This document shows, piece by piece, positions 44,370 to 53,608 of a stretch of DNA of 64,000 nucleotides; position 1 is the first letter of the stretch; the number at the start of each line of letters is the position of its first letter. A model generated the notes under the pieces. The model had not been told where the DNA came from, ran no database searches, and saw nothing but the letters and a program-made list of their open reading frames with translations. Source of the stretch: Pirellulaceae bacterium (GTDB taxonomy: Bacteria; Planctomycetota; Planctomycetia; Pirellulales; Pirellulaceae); assembly GCA_023382975.1 (NCBI GenBank), contig JAHDXO010000044.1:30598-94597 (forward strand), written 5' to 3'. The position numbers and the translations under genes are program-made.

Positions 44370-45695
44370 ATGGTACACCGAATCGATCGTCGTACGTTCA
44401 CCAAGTCCGGCGCTGCGGCTGCAATGGGTTTGGCAACCGTTGCTGCCGCGCCGCGCGCGGTACGCGCGGCAAATGCGTTGGGAGCGAACGAGAAGATTCG
44501 GCTCGGGTTCATCGGAGTCGCGAACCGCGGAGGCCAGTTGATCGACGGTTTCATGGCTCACGACGACATGGAGATCGTCGCCGTGTGCGACGTCGATCAA
44601 GAGGTACTGGCGCGGGCCAAGGAGAAGGTCGGCGGTCGAGTGGAGACGTACACCGATTTCCGCAAACTGATCGAACGCAACGATGTCGACGCGGTCGTCA
44701 TCGCCACGCCGGACCACTGGCACGCCATCCAGATGATCATGGCCTGTGATGCGGGAAAGGACGTTTACGTCGAAAAGCCGCTGTCCATCACGGTCGTCGA
44801 GGGGCGGCGGATGGTCGAGGCGGCCCGACGCAACAATCGAGTCGTGCAAGTCGGCACGCATCGCCGCAGTTCCTTGCTGTACTCGCAGTTGGCCCAGCGC
44901 GCCACCCAGGGCGAATTCGGCAAGATCTGCGTCAGCACCGCGTACCGCTTGAGCAACATGGCGCCCGAGGGGATCGGCCGGAAGATGCCCGCCGCACCGC
45001 CGTCGAATTTGGACTGGGACATGTGGCTCGGTCCCCGCCCTCGTCGCCCGTTCCAGGAAAACATCGCGCCCTACCGATTTCGCTGGTGGGATCTGTATTC
45101 CTCGCAGATGGCGAATTGGGGAGTTCACTTCCTGGACGCGATCCGCTGGTGTACCGGAGAACTGGCGCCGTCGGCCGTCACGGCGGTCGGCGGACGCTAT
45201 GCGGTCGACGACGACCGGACGATCCCCGACACGGCGCTCGCCACGTTCGAGTTCGCATCCGGCCGACTCGCCATCTTCGGCCAGTACGAGACCAGTGGCA
45301 ACAGTCCGTTTCCATTTGGCGAAATCGAGATGCGGGGCACGAAAGGCACGGTGTACGCAAGCGAACGGGGCTATCGCGTCGTGCCGGAGCGAGGCGGCCA
45401 GTTCCAGGACCGCGCGTCGCGCATGGAGCCCGAAGAGTTCGACCAAGCGGGCAGCAATGCGAGCCTGACCGAGATGCATGCCCGGAATTTCCTGGACTGT
45501 GTGCGCACCCGCGAGAAACCCAACGCCGACATCGAAACCGGCCATCGGTCGACCACCTTTGCGCTGATCGCCAACATCGCGCTGCAAATGGGCCAGCGAC
45601 TGCAGTGGGACGCCGAACAAGAGCGTTTCATGAACTGCGACGAAGCCAACAATCTGCTGCACTACGAATACCGCGCCCCGTGGAAACTGGGGTAG
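44370..45695 (+). CDS. Tat-exported Gfo/Idh/MocA family oxidoreductase (second)
   Basis: The 441-residue product starts with a twin-arginine signal (DRRTFTKSGAAAAMGLATVAAAPRAVRA), then LGFIGVANRGGQ, VAVCDVDQEV, VVIATPDHWHAIQMIMACDAGKDVYVEKPLS, RWWDLYSSQMANWGVHFLD and the end EYRAPWKL. It is a homologue of the protein at 2926-4224 but clearly diverged. The ATG has CCAGGAG upstream. Together with the divergent DUF6807 gene it looks like part of a periplasmic carbohydrate-processing set. Confidence 0.88.
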   Translation: MVHRIDRRTFTKSGAAAAMGLATVAAAPRAVRAANALGANEKIRLGFIGVANRGGQLIDGFMAHDDMEIVAVCDVDQEVLARAKEKVGGRVETYTDFRKLIERNDVDAVVIATPDHWHAIQMIMACDAGKDVYVEKPLSITVVEGRRMVEAARRNNRVVQVGTHRRSSLLYSQLAQRATQGEFGKICVSTAYRLSNMAPEGIGRKMPAAPPSNLDWDMWLGPRPRRPFQENIAPYRFRWWDLYSSQMANWGVHFLDAIRWCTGELAPSAVTAVGGRYAVDDDRTIPDTALATFEFASGRLAIFGQYETSGNSPFPFGEIEMRGTKGTVYASERGYRVVPERGGQFQDRASRMEPEEFDQAGSNASLTEMHARNFLDCVRTREKPNADIETGHRSTTFALIANIALQMGQRLQWDAEQERFMNCDEANNLLHYEYRAPWKLG

Positions 45696-45858
45696 GACCG
45701 CTGCACAAGCCAGACGCGTTGACGATTTTGCTGAAGCCGGCGGAAGACGGTTGAACTGGTTTTCGTTCCGCGTTCGCTTGCCGGTTTGATTGCAGCGCGG
45801 TAACTTGATGATTAGAAGGGGGAGCCGGGGACACAGGCTGCTAATTGGGAGCGTTTGA

Positions 45859-46107
45859 GTGCCGCTGCACATGTACCCGGATGTTTATGCGTCTGGTTCA
45901 ATACCCGCGGGTTGGGCACCGTCCAAGGGCGGAATGCTGAAGTACCCCGTTCGCAACGCGGCTGTACTGCGTTACCTTCGGCAGTTGCGTCCAGGGAAAT
46001 GGCAAAAGGTCATTAAGAACGGCAATATCGGGGAAATCCATTACTTTGAACACGCTTCTGGGCAAGTTGCCGGCGTGAAGTTCTTCCCGGCGAGGGCGCA
46101 ATCATGA
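45859..46107 (+). CDS. small protein of unknown function, first of a two-gene unit
   Basis: The 82-residue product (GTG start after GGGAG with seven bases spacing) contains GKWQKVIKNGNIGEIHYFEHASGQVAGVKFF. The compact 'GKW.KVI..G..GE.HYFEH..G...VKF' ending resembles the C-terminal domains of polymorphic toxins or short orphan proteins from such loci. The next gene starts with a four-base overlap (ATGA), typical of toxin-immunity or toxin-antitoxin pairs. Neither function nor family is established. Confidence 0.6.
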   Translation: MPLHMYPDVYASGSIPAGWAPSKGGMLKYPVRNAAVLRYLRQLRPGKWQKVIKNGNIGEIHYFEHASGQVAGVKFFPARAQS

Positions 46108-46454
46108 ACAAACGCATCGATCTCGCAGCGTTGTTGGAAGGAGCCGGAAGAACCCGGCCGGAACAAGTTGCGCTGTTCGCTTTGATCAATCTGGGAATTG
46201 TGGAGTCATTGTCGAGCGGCTTGATCAGTGCCGCCGAATCTCTCCGGATTTTTTTCCATGCCGAGAACTGTCTGTTCGTTCGCAAAAAACTGCGCGTGAA
46301 AGCAGCCGATCAAATCATGAGCCGCGGCGTACAACTGCCGGACTTGCTTGACGCGCTTCAAACGGATGAAGCACAGCGGGAGTTCAACTGCGAACTGGCC
46401 AAGCTGCGAAACCTATGTCTCGGATTGTTGGAGCAGAAACGATCCGCCGCATAA
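46104..46454 (+). CDS. small helical protein, second of the two-gene unit
   Basis: The 116-residue product (MNKRIDLAALLEGAGRTRPEQVALFALINLGIVESLSSGLISAAE...) appears all-helical without membrane segments. Its start overlaps the preceding gene by four bases, so translation is coupled. It could be the protective partner of the 82-residue protein, though that is inferred only from gene organisation. No family recognised. Confidence 0.62.
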   Translation: MNKRIDLAALLEGAGRTRPEQVALFALINLGIVESLSSGLISAAESLRIFFHAENCLFVRKKLRVKAADQIMSRGVQLPDLLDALQTDEAQREFNCELAKLRNLCLGLLEQKRSAA

Positions 46455-46574
46455 CAACCGCTGTCATCCGAAGACGAGGTTTGATCTCGCAGAAACCGAC
46501 GTGGCAACGCCCAGCTTAAGCCTTACAGTCCCGTGCTGACGATCCTTTCGCATCTTGGCTTGGCACCTCCTTCG

Positions 46575-46805
46575 TCACTTGCGAGTGCATTGACGGAAGG
46601 CGGCTCGCAGCGCCCACTTCATCTCCGACACGGTCGCGTAACGGTCAGCAATCCGTGTCTGCAGCGCCTTGTCGATGACCGCGGCAACCGATGGCGGAAC
46701 GGTGCGCTCGCGTTTCTGGATGGGGATGGCGTCCACGCTTAAGATCACCAGCAAGGGATCGACGCACTTTCCGGTGTCGCGAGGCACATGCCCAGTCAAG
46801 AGGGA
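46575..46805 (-). pseudogene. C-terminal remnant of a Ser/Thr protein kinase domain
   Basis: The minus strand reads SLLTGHVPRDTGKCVDPLL..., then VPPSVAAVIDKALQTRIADRYATVSEMKWALRAAF. This matches the last part of bacterial Hanks-type kinases ('.LLTG..PF....', 'P..L..VI.KAL.....DRY....EM..AL'). All catalytic parts are missing, and sequence upstream does not continue the kinase. It is a leftover in a 490-bp gene-free stretch (46455-46946). Confidence 0.6.
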
Positions 46806-46904
46806 TCGATGTGGGATCGCGAAACGGTGACACCAAACGCAGACGAAACCTCGACAGGGACGCCGAAGTGCCAGGTTGCCGGACTTCGGTGCATCGATCC
46901 GCAC

Positions 46905-46923
46905 TCTCGCGAATTCGGCTACG
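46905..46923. repeat. partial copy of the GAATTC palindrome
   Basis: CTCGCGAATTCGGCTACGA shares 18 of 19 positions with the right half and tail of the element at 8916-8935. The left half of the palindrome is missing. Confidence 0.55.
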
Positions 46924-46946
46924 AAGCTGCGATCAAGGCCCGGCGG

Positions 46947-48029
46947 TCACACTTGCGGAATGTAAACACAGTCGGGTTCGGACTCGAGGGGATCGCCGGT
47001 GACGGCGTAGGCGCGGGCGCGGCTGCCGCCGCAGGTCCAGCGGTATTCGCAATAGCCGCATTTCCCATGGAATCCGTCGGCGTTGCGCAGCGCGAGGAAC
47101 GTGGGGTGATTTTGATAGGTCGCGACCACGGAATCGTCCGGCACGCGTCCGCAGACAATCGGCAGGAAGCCGGCCGGGTAGATCTCGCCGACGTGGCTGA
47201 CGAACATCACGCCTCGTCCGTCCCAGACTCCCAGCGGGGCCCGATGGCCGCGATGCTTGCCCTCGTCCACTCGCCCGCCGGGGCCGGCCAGCGGATTGCC
47301 TTGCTGCTGGAGGACGTACCGCCGGTAGTGCGGCGCCTCGGTCGTCTTGACTCCGTACGGCTTGCTGCGCGCATGATGCCAGAGACGCTCGAAGGCCAGT
47401 TCGTATTCCTCGGGCCGAATCCGCTCCTGTTCAAGTCCGCGGCCCACGGGAATCAGGAAGAACACCGACCACATCGCGATCCCCTGGTCGGCCAGCAATT
47501 CCGCGATAGCGTCCAGTTGGTGGAAGTTGCGGCGAGTGACCGAGGTATTGACCTGGACGGCCATGTCCAGTTGCCTGGCATTGGCCAACATGCCCATCGT
47601 CCGCTCGAAACTGCCCGTCCAGCCGCGGAAAGCGTCGTGGACCGCTTGATCGGCGCCGTCCAGACTGATCCCCAGACGGCTCACTCCCGCATCGCGCACC
47701 GCGGCGAACGCTTCCCGAGTCGCCAGCGGCGTCGCCGAAGGCGTCAGCGCGACCTGCAGACCGGCCTGAGTCGCATGTCGGATCAGATCGAGCAGGTCGC
47801 GGCGTTTCAACGGATCGCCGCCCGTTAGCACCAGCGTCGGCGGCTTGGGAAACGATGCGATCTGATCGATCAGGGCTAACGACTTGTCGTGCGACAATTC
47901 ATGCAGATCGGCCGCTTGCTTGGCCGACGCGCGACAGTGTTCGCAGACCAGATCGCAAGCTTGCGTCGTCTCGTAGTAGAACATCAGCGGCGAATTGTTG
48001 AAATCGGCTTCCGTATACTGGACGTGCAT
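46947..48029 (-). CDS. radical SAM/SPASM protein, TIGR04053-like (AhbD/PqqE relatives)
   Basis: The 360-residue protein has YYETTQACDLVCEHCRASA with the radical SAM triad CxxxCxxC (about residues 25-32), LVLTGGDPLKRRDLLDLI, SRLGISLDGADQAVHDAFRG and a C-terminal Cys group (CGYCEYRWTCGGSRARAYAVTGDPLESEPDC) for extra Fe-S clusters. This matches the TIGR04053 family related to heme-forming AhbD and peptide-modifying enzymes. No precursor peptide gene is evident nearby. The ATG at 48029 follows AAGGAACAC at a longish distance. It lies 72 bp after the SDR gene on the same strand. Confidence 0.83.
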   Translation of the reverse strand: MHVQYTEADFNNSPLMFYYETTQACDLVCEHCRASAKQAADLHELSHDKSLALIDQIASFPKPPTLVLTGGDPLKRRDLLDLIRHATQAGLQVALTPSATPLATREAFAAVRDAGVSRLGISLDGADQAVHDAFRGWTGSFERTMGMLANARQLDMAVQVNTSVTRRNFHQLDAIAELLADQGIAMWSVFFLIPVGRGLEQERIRPEEYELAFERLWHHARSKPYGVKTTEAPHYRRYVLQQQGNPLAGPGGRVDEGKHRGHRAPLGVWDGRGVMFVSHVGEIYPAGFLPIVCGRVPDDSVVATYQNHPTFLALRNADGFHGKCGYCEYRWTCGGSRARAYAVTGDPLESEPDCVYIPQV

Positions 48030-48101
48030 GATGGTTTGACGTGTTCCTTGCAAAGTTGACTCGGGTTGAATATCGGATCGGGAAGGCGCCGCAACGGGGT
48101 G

Positions 48102-48875
48102 CTACCGGGCAGTCCAGCCGCCGTCGACGGTCAGCAAGCTGCCCACCATGTAGCTGGCCGCATCGCTCGCCAAGAAAATGGCGGCACCCTGGATTTCCTC
48201 CATGCGTCCCCAGCGGCCGAGCGCGACGGCGCCCAGGATGAATTTCTTCGTCTGCTCCGCTTCGGCAATCGGCACGTTCATCGGCGTCAGGAACGGCCCC
48301 GGACAGATGGCGTTGACGCAAATGCCGAAGGGTGCCAGCTCCAGGCCTAGCGCTCGTGTCATCTGGACGACGGCGCCCTTGCTGGCCGTATAGGGAGTTC
48401 GGTTTTCCAGTCCGACCACGCCCAGCGTGCTGGCCAGATTGATGATCCGTCCGTAGCGAGCTTTCTTCATTGCGGGCACCACCGCGCGGGTAGCCAGCCA
48501 CAGACCGTCGACATTCACGCGTTGCACGTCGCGAAACTGCTCGTAAGTCAGTTCGTCGATCGGACCGCGAATGTTGACACCGGCGTTGTTGACCAGAATG
48601 TCGATCTTGTTGAATTCGCTCAAGGCGCGCTCGGCCATCGCTTCGCACTGGTCGGGTTGCGACACATCGGCGGCCATCGCGACGGCTCGATGTCCAAAGT
48701 CGGCGGCGATCCGCTCCGCCGTGGCGATCGCCTCGGCTTCGTTGCGGCTGACCAACAGAACGTCCGCGCCGGCCGAGGCCAAACCGGCTGCCATCGCCTC
48801 TCCCAGCCCCTTGGAGCCGCCAGTGACAATGGCGGACCGGCCGGTCAAGTTGAACTGTTGGATTCCCGGGAGCAT
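48102..48875 (-). CDS. SDR family oxidoreductase
   Basis: The 257-residue product is a classical short-chain dehydrogenase: cofactor motif TGGSKGLGEAMAAGL (about residues 18-32), VNNAGVNIRGP, the catalytic Ser in NLASTLG, YTASKGAVVQMTRAL (YxxxK) and NAICPGPFLTPM, ending LTVDGGWTAR. Gluconate/3-oxoacyl reductases look alike; no substrate can be given. GGAGGG lies seven bases before the ATG at 48875. Confidence 0.88.
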   Translation of the reverse strand: MLPGIQQFNLTGRSAIVTGGSKGLGEAMAAGLASAGADVLLVSRNEAEAIATAERIAADFGHRAVAMAADVSQPDQCEAMAERALSEFNKIDILVNNAGVNIRGPIDELTYEQFRDVQRVNVDGLWLATRAVVPAMKKARYGRIINLASTLGVVGLENRTPYTASKGAVVQMTRALGLELAPFGICVNAICPGPFLTPMNVPIAEAEQTKKFILGAVALGRWGRMEEIQGAAIFLASDAASYMVGSLLTVDGGWTAR

Positions 48876-48954
48876 CAAATCCCTCCGTTGCTGAGGAAAC
48901 CGTTCCGCCGTTGCATTTCTTCAGTGTCGCGCGGTTCCGCCGGGGCTCGTTGAG

Positions 48955-48984
48955 TTGCCAGACTCGCCGCGCGAGCAATATACT
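48955..48984 (+). promoter_or_regulatory. sigma-70-type promoter of the HEAT-like protein gene
   Basis: TTGCCA (48955-48960) and TATACT (48979-48984) are separated by 18 bp; transcription would begin near 48991, about 80 bases upstream of the ATG at 49073. Confidence 0.65.
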
Positions 48985-49072
48985 AAAAGCGGGACGAAGC
49001 AACGAGAATAACGCCAATCGCCGCAGAAGTAAACCGCGCGGACCGATACGGGGTCGAAGGACGGCGACGCTG

Positions 49073-50329
49073 ATGACGCGATGCAACAACAAGGCCGGTT
49101 TCGTCGGGTGTCTCGCGGCGCTGGTGGTTTCGTACTGCGCCCCGTTGCCAGCGGACGACGTGTTTGTGTTGGAAAACGGGGGCCGGATCCACGGGCGTTG
49201 GCAAAACCGCAACAAGGATCCGGACGAAAACTTCGCGATCCAGTTGCGGGAAGGGGGCCGGCTGACGCTGAGTCCGGCCCAGGTGCAGCGAGCCATCGTC
49301 GAGGATCCCCGACTGGACGAATACCGGCAAGTCGCCGCGTGCGCGGAAGACACGGTGGCCGGGCACTCCGAGATGGCCCAATGGTGTCGCCAGCGTGGCT
49401 TGGAGGATCAACGTCAAATACACCTGCAACGGATCATCGAATTGGACCCCGACCACGCCGTGGCGCGCCGCGAGCTGGGTTACACCCAGATCCGCGGGCG
49501 TTGGGTCACGCGCCAGCAACACATGGAATCGCGAGGCTTCGAGCGGCACGCAGGACGCTGGCGTCTGCCGCAAGACATCCAGATCATCGAGGAGCTGCAG
49601 GAATCGGACCGGGTGCGCAAGGACTGGTTGCTGAAGTTGCGACGATGGCGAGCGATGATGGCGACCGAAGGGGCTGGCGAAGCATACCGCCAAGTCGCCG
49701 CGGTCGCGGACCCGATCGCCGTATCGGCGCTGCGCCAATTGCTGGCCGAAGAGCCCTATCGACAGGTGAAGATGCTGTACATCGAAGTCTTGGGGAAGAT
49801 CGGTGATCCGGCCTCGACCCTGACACTTGCTGAAGCCAGCTTGCGGGATCCGGATGAAGAGATCTTTCACGCCTGCCTCAAGCAACTGATCCGCAACCAG
49901 CCGCCCCATATCGCGAAGCCGTATCTGGACACGTTGAAGGACGGCAACAACGTCCGCTTGAACCGTGCCGGTTACGCTCTGGGCCGCCTGGGGGATCGTT
50001 CGTGCATCCCACCGCTGATCGACTCGCTGATCACGACCCACTACGTCGTCTTACCGTCCAATCCCAATACGCACACAGCCACCTTCGCCCGCCCAGCCGG
50101 TTCGGGATCGGGCGGACCGTTGGGAGGCACTGGCTTTTCGTCCGGCGAACCGCCGCCCGTCATCGCCAGGACGGTTCGCAACGAGGAAGTCCTGCAATCG
50201 CTGATTCTGCTCAGCGGCGGCGTCAATTTCGGGTTCGACCAGCGAGCGTGGAATTCGTGGCTGGCCAACGAGAACCGGCAGGCGGTGCCCGCCTTCGACG
50301 CTCGACGCGAAAACCCGGACGAACCGTAA
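49073..50329 (+). CDS. exported HEAT-repeat-like protein of unknown function
   Basis: The 418-residue product has an N-terminal signal peptide (MTRCNNKAGFVGCLAALVVSYCAPLPADD), then DVFVLENGGRIHGRWQNR, a beta-strand unit seen in planctomycete exported proteins. Helical repeats follow (ADPIAVSALRQLLAEEPYRQVKMLYIEVLGKIGD; LNRAGYALGRLGDRSCIPPLIDSLI) that look like HEAT/Armadillo repeats. A Gly/Ser-rich linker precedes the C-terminus. It is probably a scaffold in the periplasm. It converges with rho. Confidence 0.78.
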   Translation: MTRCNNKAGFVGCLAALVVSYCAPLPADDVFVLENGGRIHGRWQNRNKDPDENFAIQLREGGRLTLSPAQVQRAIVEDPRLDEYRQVAACAEDTVAGHSEMAQWCRQRGLEDQRQIHLQRIIELDPDHAVARRELGYTQIRGRWVTRQQHMESRGFERHAGRWRLPQDIQIIEELQESDRVRKDWLLKLRRWRAMMATEGAGEAYRQVAAVADPIAVSALRQLLAEEPYRQVKMLYIEVLGKIGDPASTLTLAEASLRDPDEEIFHACLKQLIRNQPPHIAKPYLDTLKDGNNVRLNRAGYALGRLGDRSCIPPLIDSLITTHYVVLPSNPNTHTATFARPAGSGSGGPLGGTGFSSGEPPPVIARTVRNEEVLQSLILLSGGVNFGFDQRAWNSWLANENRQAVPAFDARRENPDEP

Positions 50330-50356
50330 TACGCCGTCCGAAACCGGCACGGAGGC

Positions 50357-51640
50357 TCAATCGACCAGCAATTTGCCGCTGATTAACTTCAAGAATTCGG
50401 CATTGCTCTTGAAGCGTCCGAGCTGTTTGGTCAGTTGTTCCATGGCATCGACCGGATGCATGGTCGACAGCGTTCTGCGCAACATCGTCACTGCGTGCAA
50501 CGTGTCGGCGTCGTGCAACAATTCCTCGCGCCGCGTGCCGGATTGCGTGATGTCGATCGCCGGCCAGACCCGTCGATCGGACAGTTTGCGGTCGAGCACC
50601 AATTCCATGTTGCCCGTGCCCTTGAACTCCTGGAAGATCAGTTCGTCCATGCGGCTGCCCGTGTCGATCAACGCGGTGCCCACGATCGTCAGCGAGCCCC
50701 CCTCTTCGAACGCCCGCGCGGTCGCGAACAGTTTCTTGGGCACATCCATCGCCTTGATGTCCACGCCGCCGCTCATCGTCCGCCCCGTATTGCCAACCCA
50801 CTTGTTGAAGGCGCGGGCCAGTCGCGTGATCGAGTCCATCAGCAGGAACACATCGCGCCCCATCTCCGCCAACCGACGGCAGCGTTCGACCATCAACTGG
50901 GAAATCCGGACGTGGCTTTCGACGTCCTGGTCCAAGCTGCTGGCGACCACTTCGCCGTTCACGTTTCGCCGCATGTCCGTGACTTCTTCCGGACGTTCGT
51001 CGATCAACAGGACGATCAGCTTGACGTCCGGATAGTTGGTCGAGATGCCGTGGCTGATATGTTGAAGGAGAATGGTCTTTCCGGTGCGAGGCGGGGCGAC
51101 GATCAGGGCGCGCTGGCCTCGCCCCAAGGGCGTCAACAGATCCATCACGCGAGTTGTCAACGGCGCCGCCCCCGTTTCCAACCGGTACCAAACCTCCGGA
51201 TTGATCGGTGTCAAAGAATCAAAGGTCTTGACTTCGGCGTACTGCTCAGGCGGGATGCCGTCGACATCGGTGATCTCTTTCAACCGCGGGCCTTGCTGGC
51301 GGCGGGCCTGCTGAACCGTGCCGGTGATCATGACCCCCTGGCGAAGTCCGTATTTCTCGATCATGGTGCCGGGCACGAAGGGATCGGTGCGTTCGCGCGA
51401 ATAGTTGTTGGCGGGACTGCGGAGGAACCCGTAGCCGTTGGGATGCATCTCCAACAGGCCCAGGCCCGGTTCCAGCGGTGCATCGCTGTCTTCCACGTAC
51501 TCCCTCTCCCGCTCCCTGTCCCCGCCCGGCGGACGTTCGCTCGAAACCGTTCGCCGTCGGCGTCTCGGCCGTCCGTTGCCACTGGAAACCTGCCCTCCGG
51601 AACGTCCCCCCGACCTCGTTCGTTGTCGCTTCTTATTCAT
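50357..51640 (-). CDS. rho: transcription termination factor Rho
   Basis: The 427-residue protein has a basic Arg/Gly-rich N-terminus (MNKKRQRTRSGGRSGG...RRRRRTVSSER). The RNA-binding region follows (GLLEMHPNGYGFLRSP...RERTDPFVPGTMIEKYGLRQGVMITG), then Walker A APPRTGKT (about residues 184-191), LLIDERPEEVTDM, LLMDSITRLARAFN, the R-loop GTGNMELVLDR and LLHDADTL. Rho winds along nascent RNA and terminates transcription; it is hexameric and cytoplasmic. The ATG at 51640 is preferred to a start four codons earlier. The gene has a ~700-bp upstream region, compatible with autoregulation. Confidence 0.95.
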   Translation of the reverse strand: MNKKRQRTRSGGRSGGQVSSGNGRPRRRRRTVSSERPPGGDREREREYVEDSDAPLEPGLGLLEMHPNGYGFLRSPANNYSRERTDPFVPGTMIEKYGLRQGVMITGTVQQARRQQGPRLKEITDVDGIPPEQYAEVKTFDSLTPINPEVWYRLETGAAPLTTRVMDLLTPLGRGQRALIVAPPRTGKTILLQHISHGISTNYPDVKLIVLLIDERPEEVTDMRRNVNGEVVASSLDQDVESHVRISQLMVERCRRLAEMGRDVFLLMDSITRLARAFNKWVGNTGRTMSGGVDIKAMDVPKKLFATARAFEEGGSLTIVGTALIDTGSRMDELIFQEFKGTGNMELVLDRKLSDRRVWPAIDITQSGTRREELLHDADTLHAVTMLRRTLSTMHPVDAMEQLTKQLGRFKSNAEFLKLISGKLLVD

Positions 51641-52339
51641 GGGTCTCACCATTCACATCGCCAGCGCAAGGCGATCTCCTGCCACCGGCATTCATACCCG
51701 ATCAAGGATCAATGATCGATCATCTCGCCCTTCCAGCACTTCCTGAACTGGAAATCGCTTCAGAAAACGGAATTCCAAAACACGACCGCTTCTTGTCAGC
51801 GGCAGCGGGATACAGCGAGCGACCAACGCTTCGTCTCTAGGCTTCTTCGGCTCTTCTGGTCACCCTAGAAACTCGATTTCAGAATCGAGCAAGCCTGACT
51901 CAGAGTGCATTCGAAGAAAGCTGGCAGAACCACACGAACCGCTTCGCCGGCTGGCGAAACAGTCCCACTTCCCCCAGGTCTATTTCGTTACCCTCATTAA
52001 GATCAACAACTTTTGAGGGGGGAAGTTTGTCGGGCCTTTGGTCTAAGGCTATACGACGCTACGGATTAGACTGCCAAGTGAAGGAATCTTACAGATCTTT
52101 TCGAGCGTGTCAACACCGATCGCCAACGGCAGGGGAAAAAGTCCAATATTTTCTGAAAGCCTGCCAAGCGGTGACGATGCCGTCGGTGACAGCACATCTG
52201 GTCACTCGGTAAGTCGGCTATTCCATGTTTTCCGAAAATTCTCTCTGCGCGGCAAAGTTTCGCCAATCCCTCCAGACGGTCCGACCGATATAAAAGGAGC
52301 TGTATCTGACTCCCCAGCCTGGAAGAAGCGGTTGTCCCT
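51641..52339. other. 699-bp intergenic region with an inverted repeat
   Basis: No gene with a convincing start site was found. ACTTCCCCC (51967-51975) and GGGGGAAGT (52018-52026) form a perfect 9-bp inverted repeat with 42 bp between them, in the rho leader region on one side and upstream of the thioredoxin-YHS gene on the other. A leaderless 5' region for rho would fit Rho autogenous control, which is inference. Confidence 0.45.
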
Positions 52340-53590
52340 ATGCGCAGATTACAAACTTCAGTTGTTATTGGCCTGTTCATCCTCACTCTCGGCCCTGCCA
52401 CGCTCGACGCATCCATCCCGTGGATGAGCGATGTTGGGCAGGCTCAACAGATCGCCCAGCAGCAACAGCGTTTGGTGCTGTTGCACTTCTACGCGGACTG
52501 GTGCGGTCCCTGCGTGCGACTGGACCGCGAGGTGTATCCGCGTCCGGACATCTCGTCGGCCATCTCGTCCAACTTCATCCCAGTGAAAATCGACGTCCAG
52601 CGTTCGCCGCAGATCGCCCGGCACTACGGCGTCCAGAGTTTCCCGACGGACATCGTCCTGGACCCGGCGGGTCGCGTGCTCCACCGAGCAAACACTCCGG
52701 CCGACGCTGGCAAGTATCTGCAGATCCTGAACGGCCTGTCGGCGAATCAGGTACCTCCAAGTCAGGTTCCGACAAATCAGGTTGCGCCGGGTCAGACGAA
52801 TCCCTGGAGTCCGAATCCCGCCAGCCAGCCAAATCCATATTATGCCGGGCCGGGCAACCAACCCGGCGCGCCTCCGACAGCGACCTCGCAGCCGTGGCAG
52901 TCGAACAACCAGTACGGCGTTCCCGCCGGTGCTCCGGGTATGCCGGTTGGCGCTCCGCCAACGGCTTACTACCCGCCCCAAACGCAATCATCGTTCGATC
53001 CCGGTTCAGTGCCGAGCCGACCCGAATACGCGCCGTCGTACGCGAACCCGTACGTGCCCGAACGGCCCAACGGAGGTCCCGTGCGCGAGGCGTCGATGGC
53101 TCCGGCGGGGACCGCAACTCCAGCGGACCCCGCGTCGTTCCGCGGTTCCAACCCCGCGTTTTCGGGCGTGGCCGGAATGCGGCAAGACGGCTGGAATTCC
53201 AATCAACCGGCGCCAGCCCAACCCGCTGCCCAGCCCGAGTTGGGCTTGGAAGGATTCTGCCCCGTCAGTCTGGCACAGAAAGAGACCTGGGAGCGAGGCG
53301 ATCCGCGCTGGGGCGCGGTCCATCGCGGACGCACGTATCTGTTCGCATCCGCTTCGCACCAACAGCAGTTCCTCGCCGACCCGGATCGGTACAGCCCCGT
53401 GCTGTCGGGCTACGATACCACTCGCTTCGTCGATTACGGCGAACCCGTCGAGGGCAAGCGACGACACGGGATGTGGTTCCGTGGCAAGATGTATCTCTTC
53501 GCGGAAGAGGGTTCGCTGGAGCGGTTCCAACGCTCGCCCGAATACTACGCGCAGAAATCCCACGAAATCATGATGCGCGGCGCACGGTAG
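52340..53590 (+). CDS. exported thioredoxin-like protein with C-terminal YHS-type domains
   Basis: The 416-residue product has an N-terminal signal (MRRLQTSVVIGLFILTLGPATLDA), then a thioredoxin domain with the active site ADWCGPC (about residues 51-57) and the cis-Pro SFPT. A long Pro/Gln/Asn-rich linker (about 145-295) follows, then two tandem YHS-like repeats (LEGFCPVSL...DPRWGAVHRGRTYLFAS...HQQQFLADPDRYSPVLSG; GEPVEGKRRHGMWFRGKMYLFA...LERFQRSPEYY). YHS domains are thought to bind metal. A thiol-disulfide role in the periplasm with metal handling is plausible. Confidence 0.85.
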   Translation: MRRLQTSVVIGLFILTLGPATLDASIPWMSDVGQAQQIAQQQQRLVLLHFYADWCGPCVRLDREVYPRPDISSAISSNFIPVKIDVQRSPQIARHYGVQSFPTDIVLDPAGRVLHRANTPADAGKYLQILNGLSANQVPPSQVPTNQVAPGQTNPWSPNPASQPNPYYAGPGNQPGAPPTATSQPWQSNNQYGVPAGAPGMPVGAPPTAYYPPQTQSSFDPGSVPSRPEYAPSYANPYVPERPNGGPVREASMAPAGTATPADPASFRGSNPAFSGVAGMRQDGWNSNQPAPAQPAAQPELGLEGFCPVSLAQKETWERGDPRWGAVHRGRTYLFASASHQQQFLADPDRYSPVLSGYDTTRFVDYGEPVEGKRRHGMWFRGKMYLFAEEGSLERFQRSPEYYAQKSHEIMMRGAR

Positions 53591-53608
53591 CGAGTGGGGC
53601 GTGGGAAG

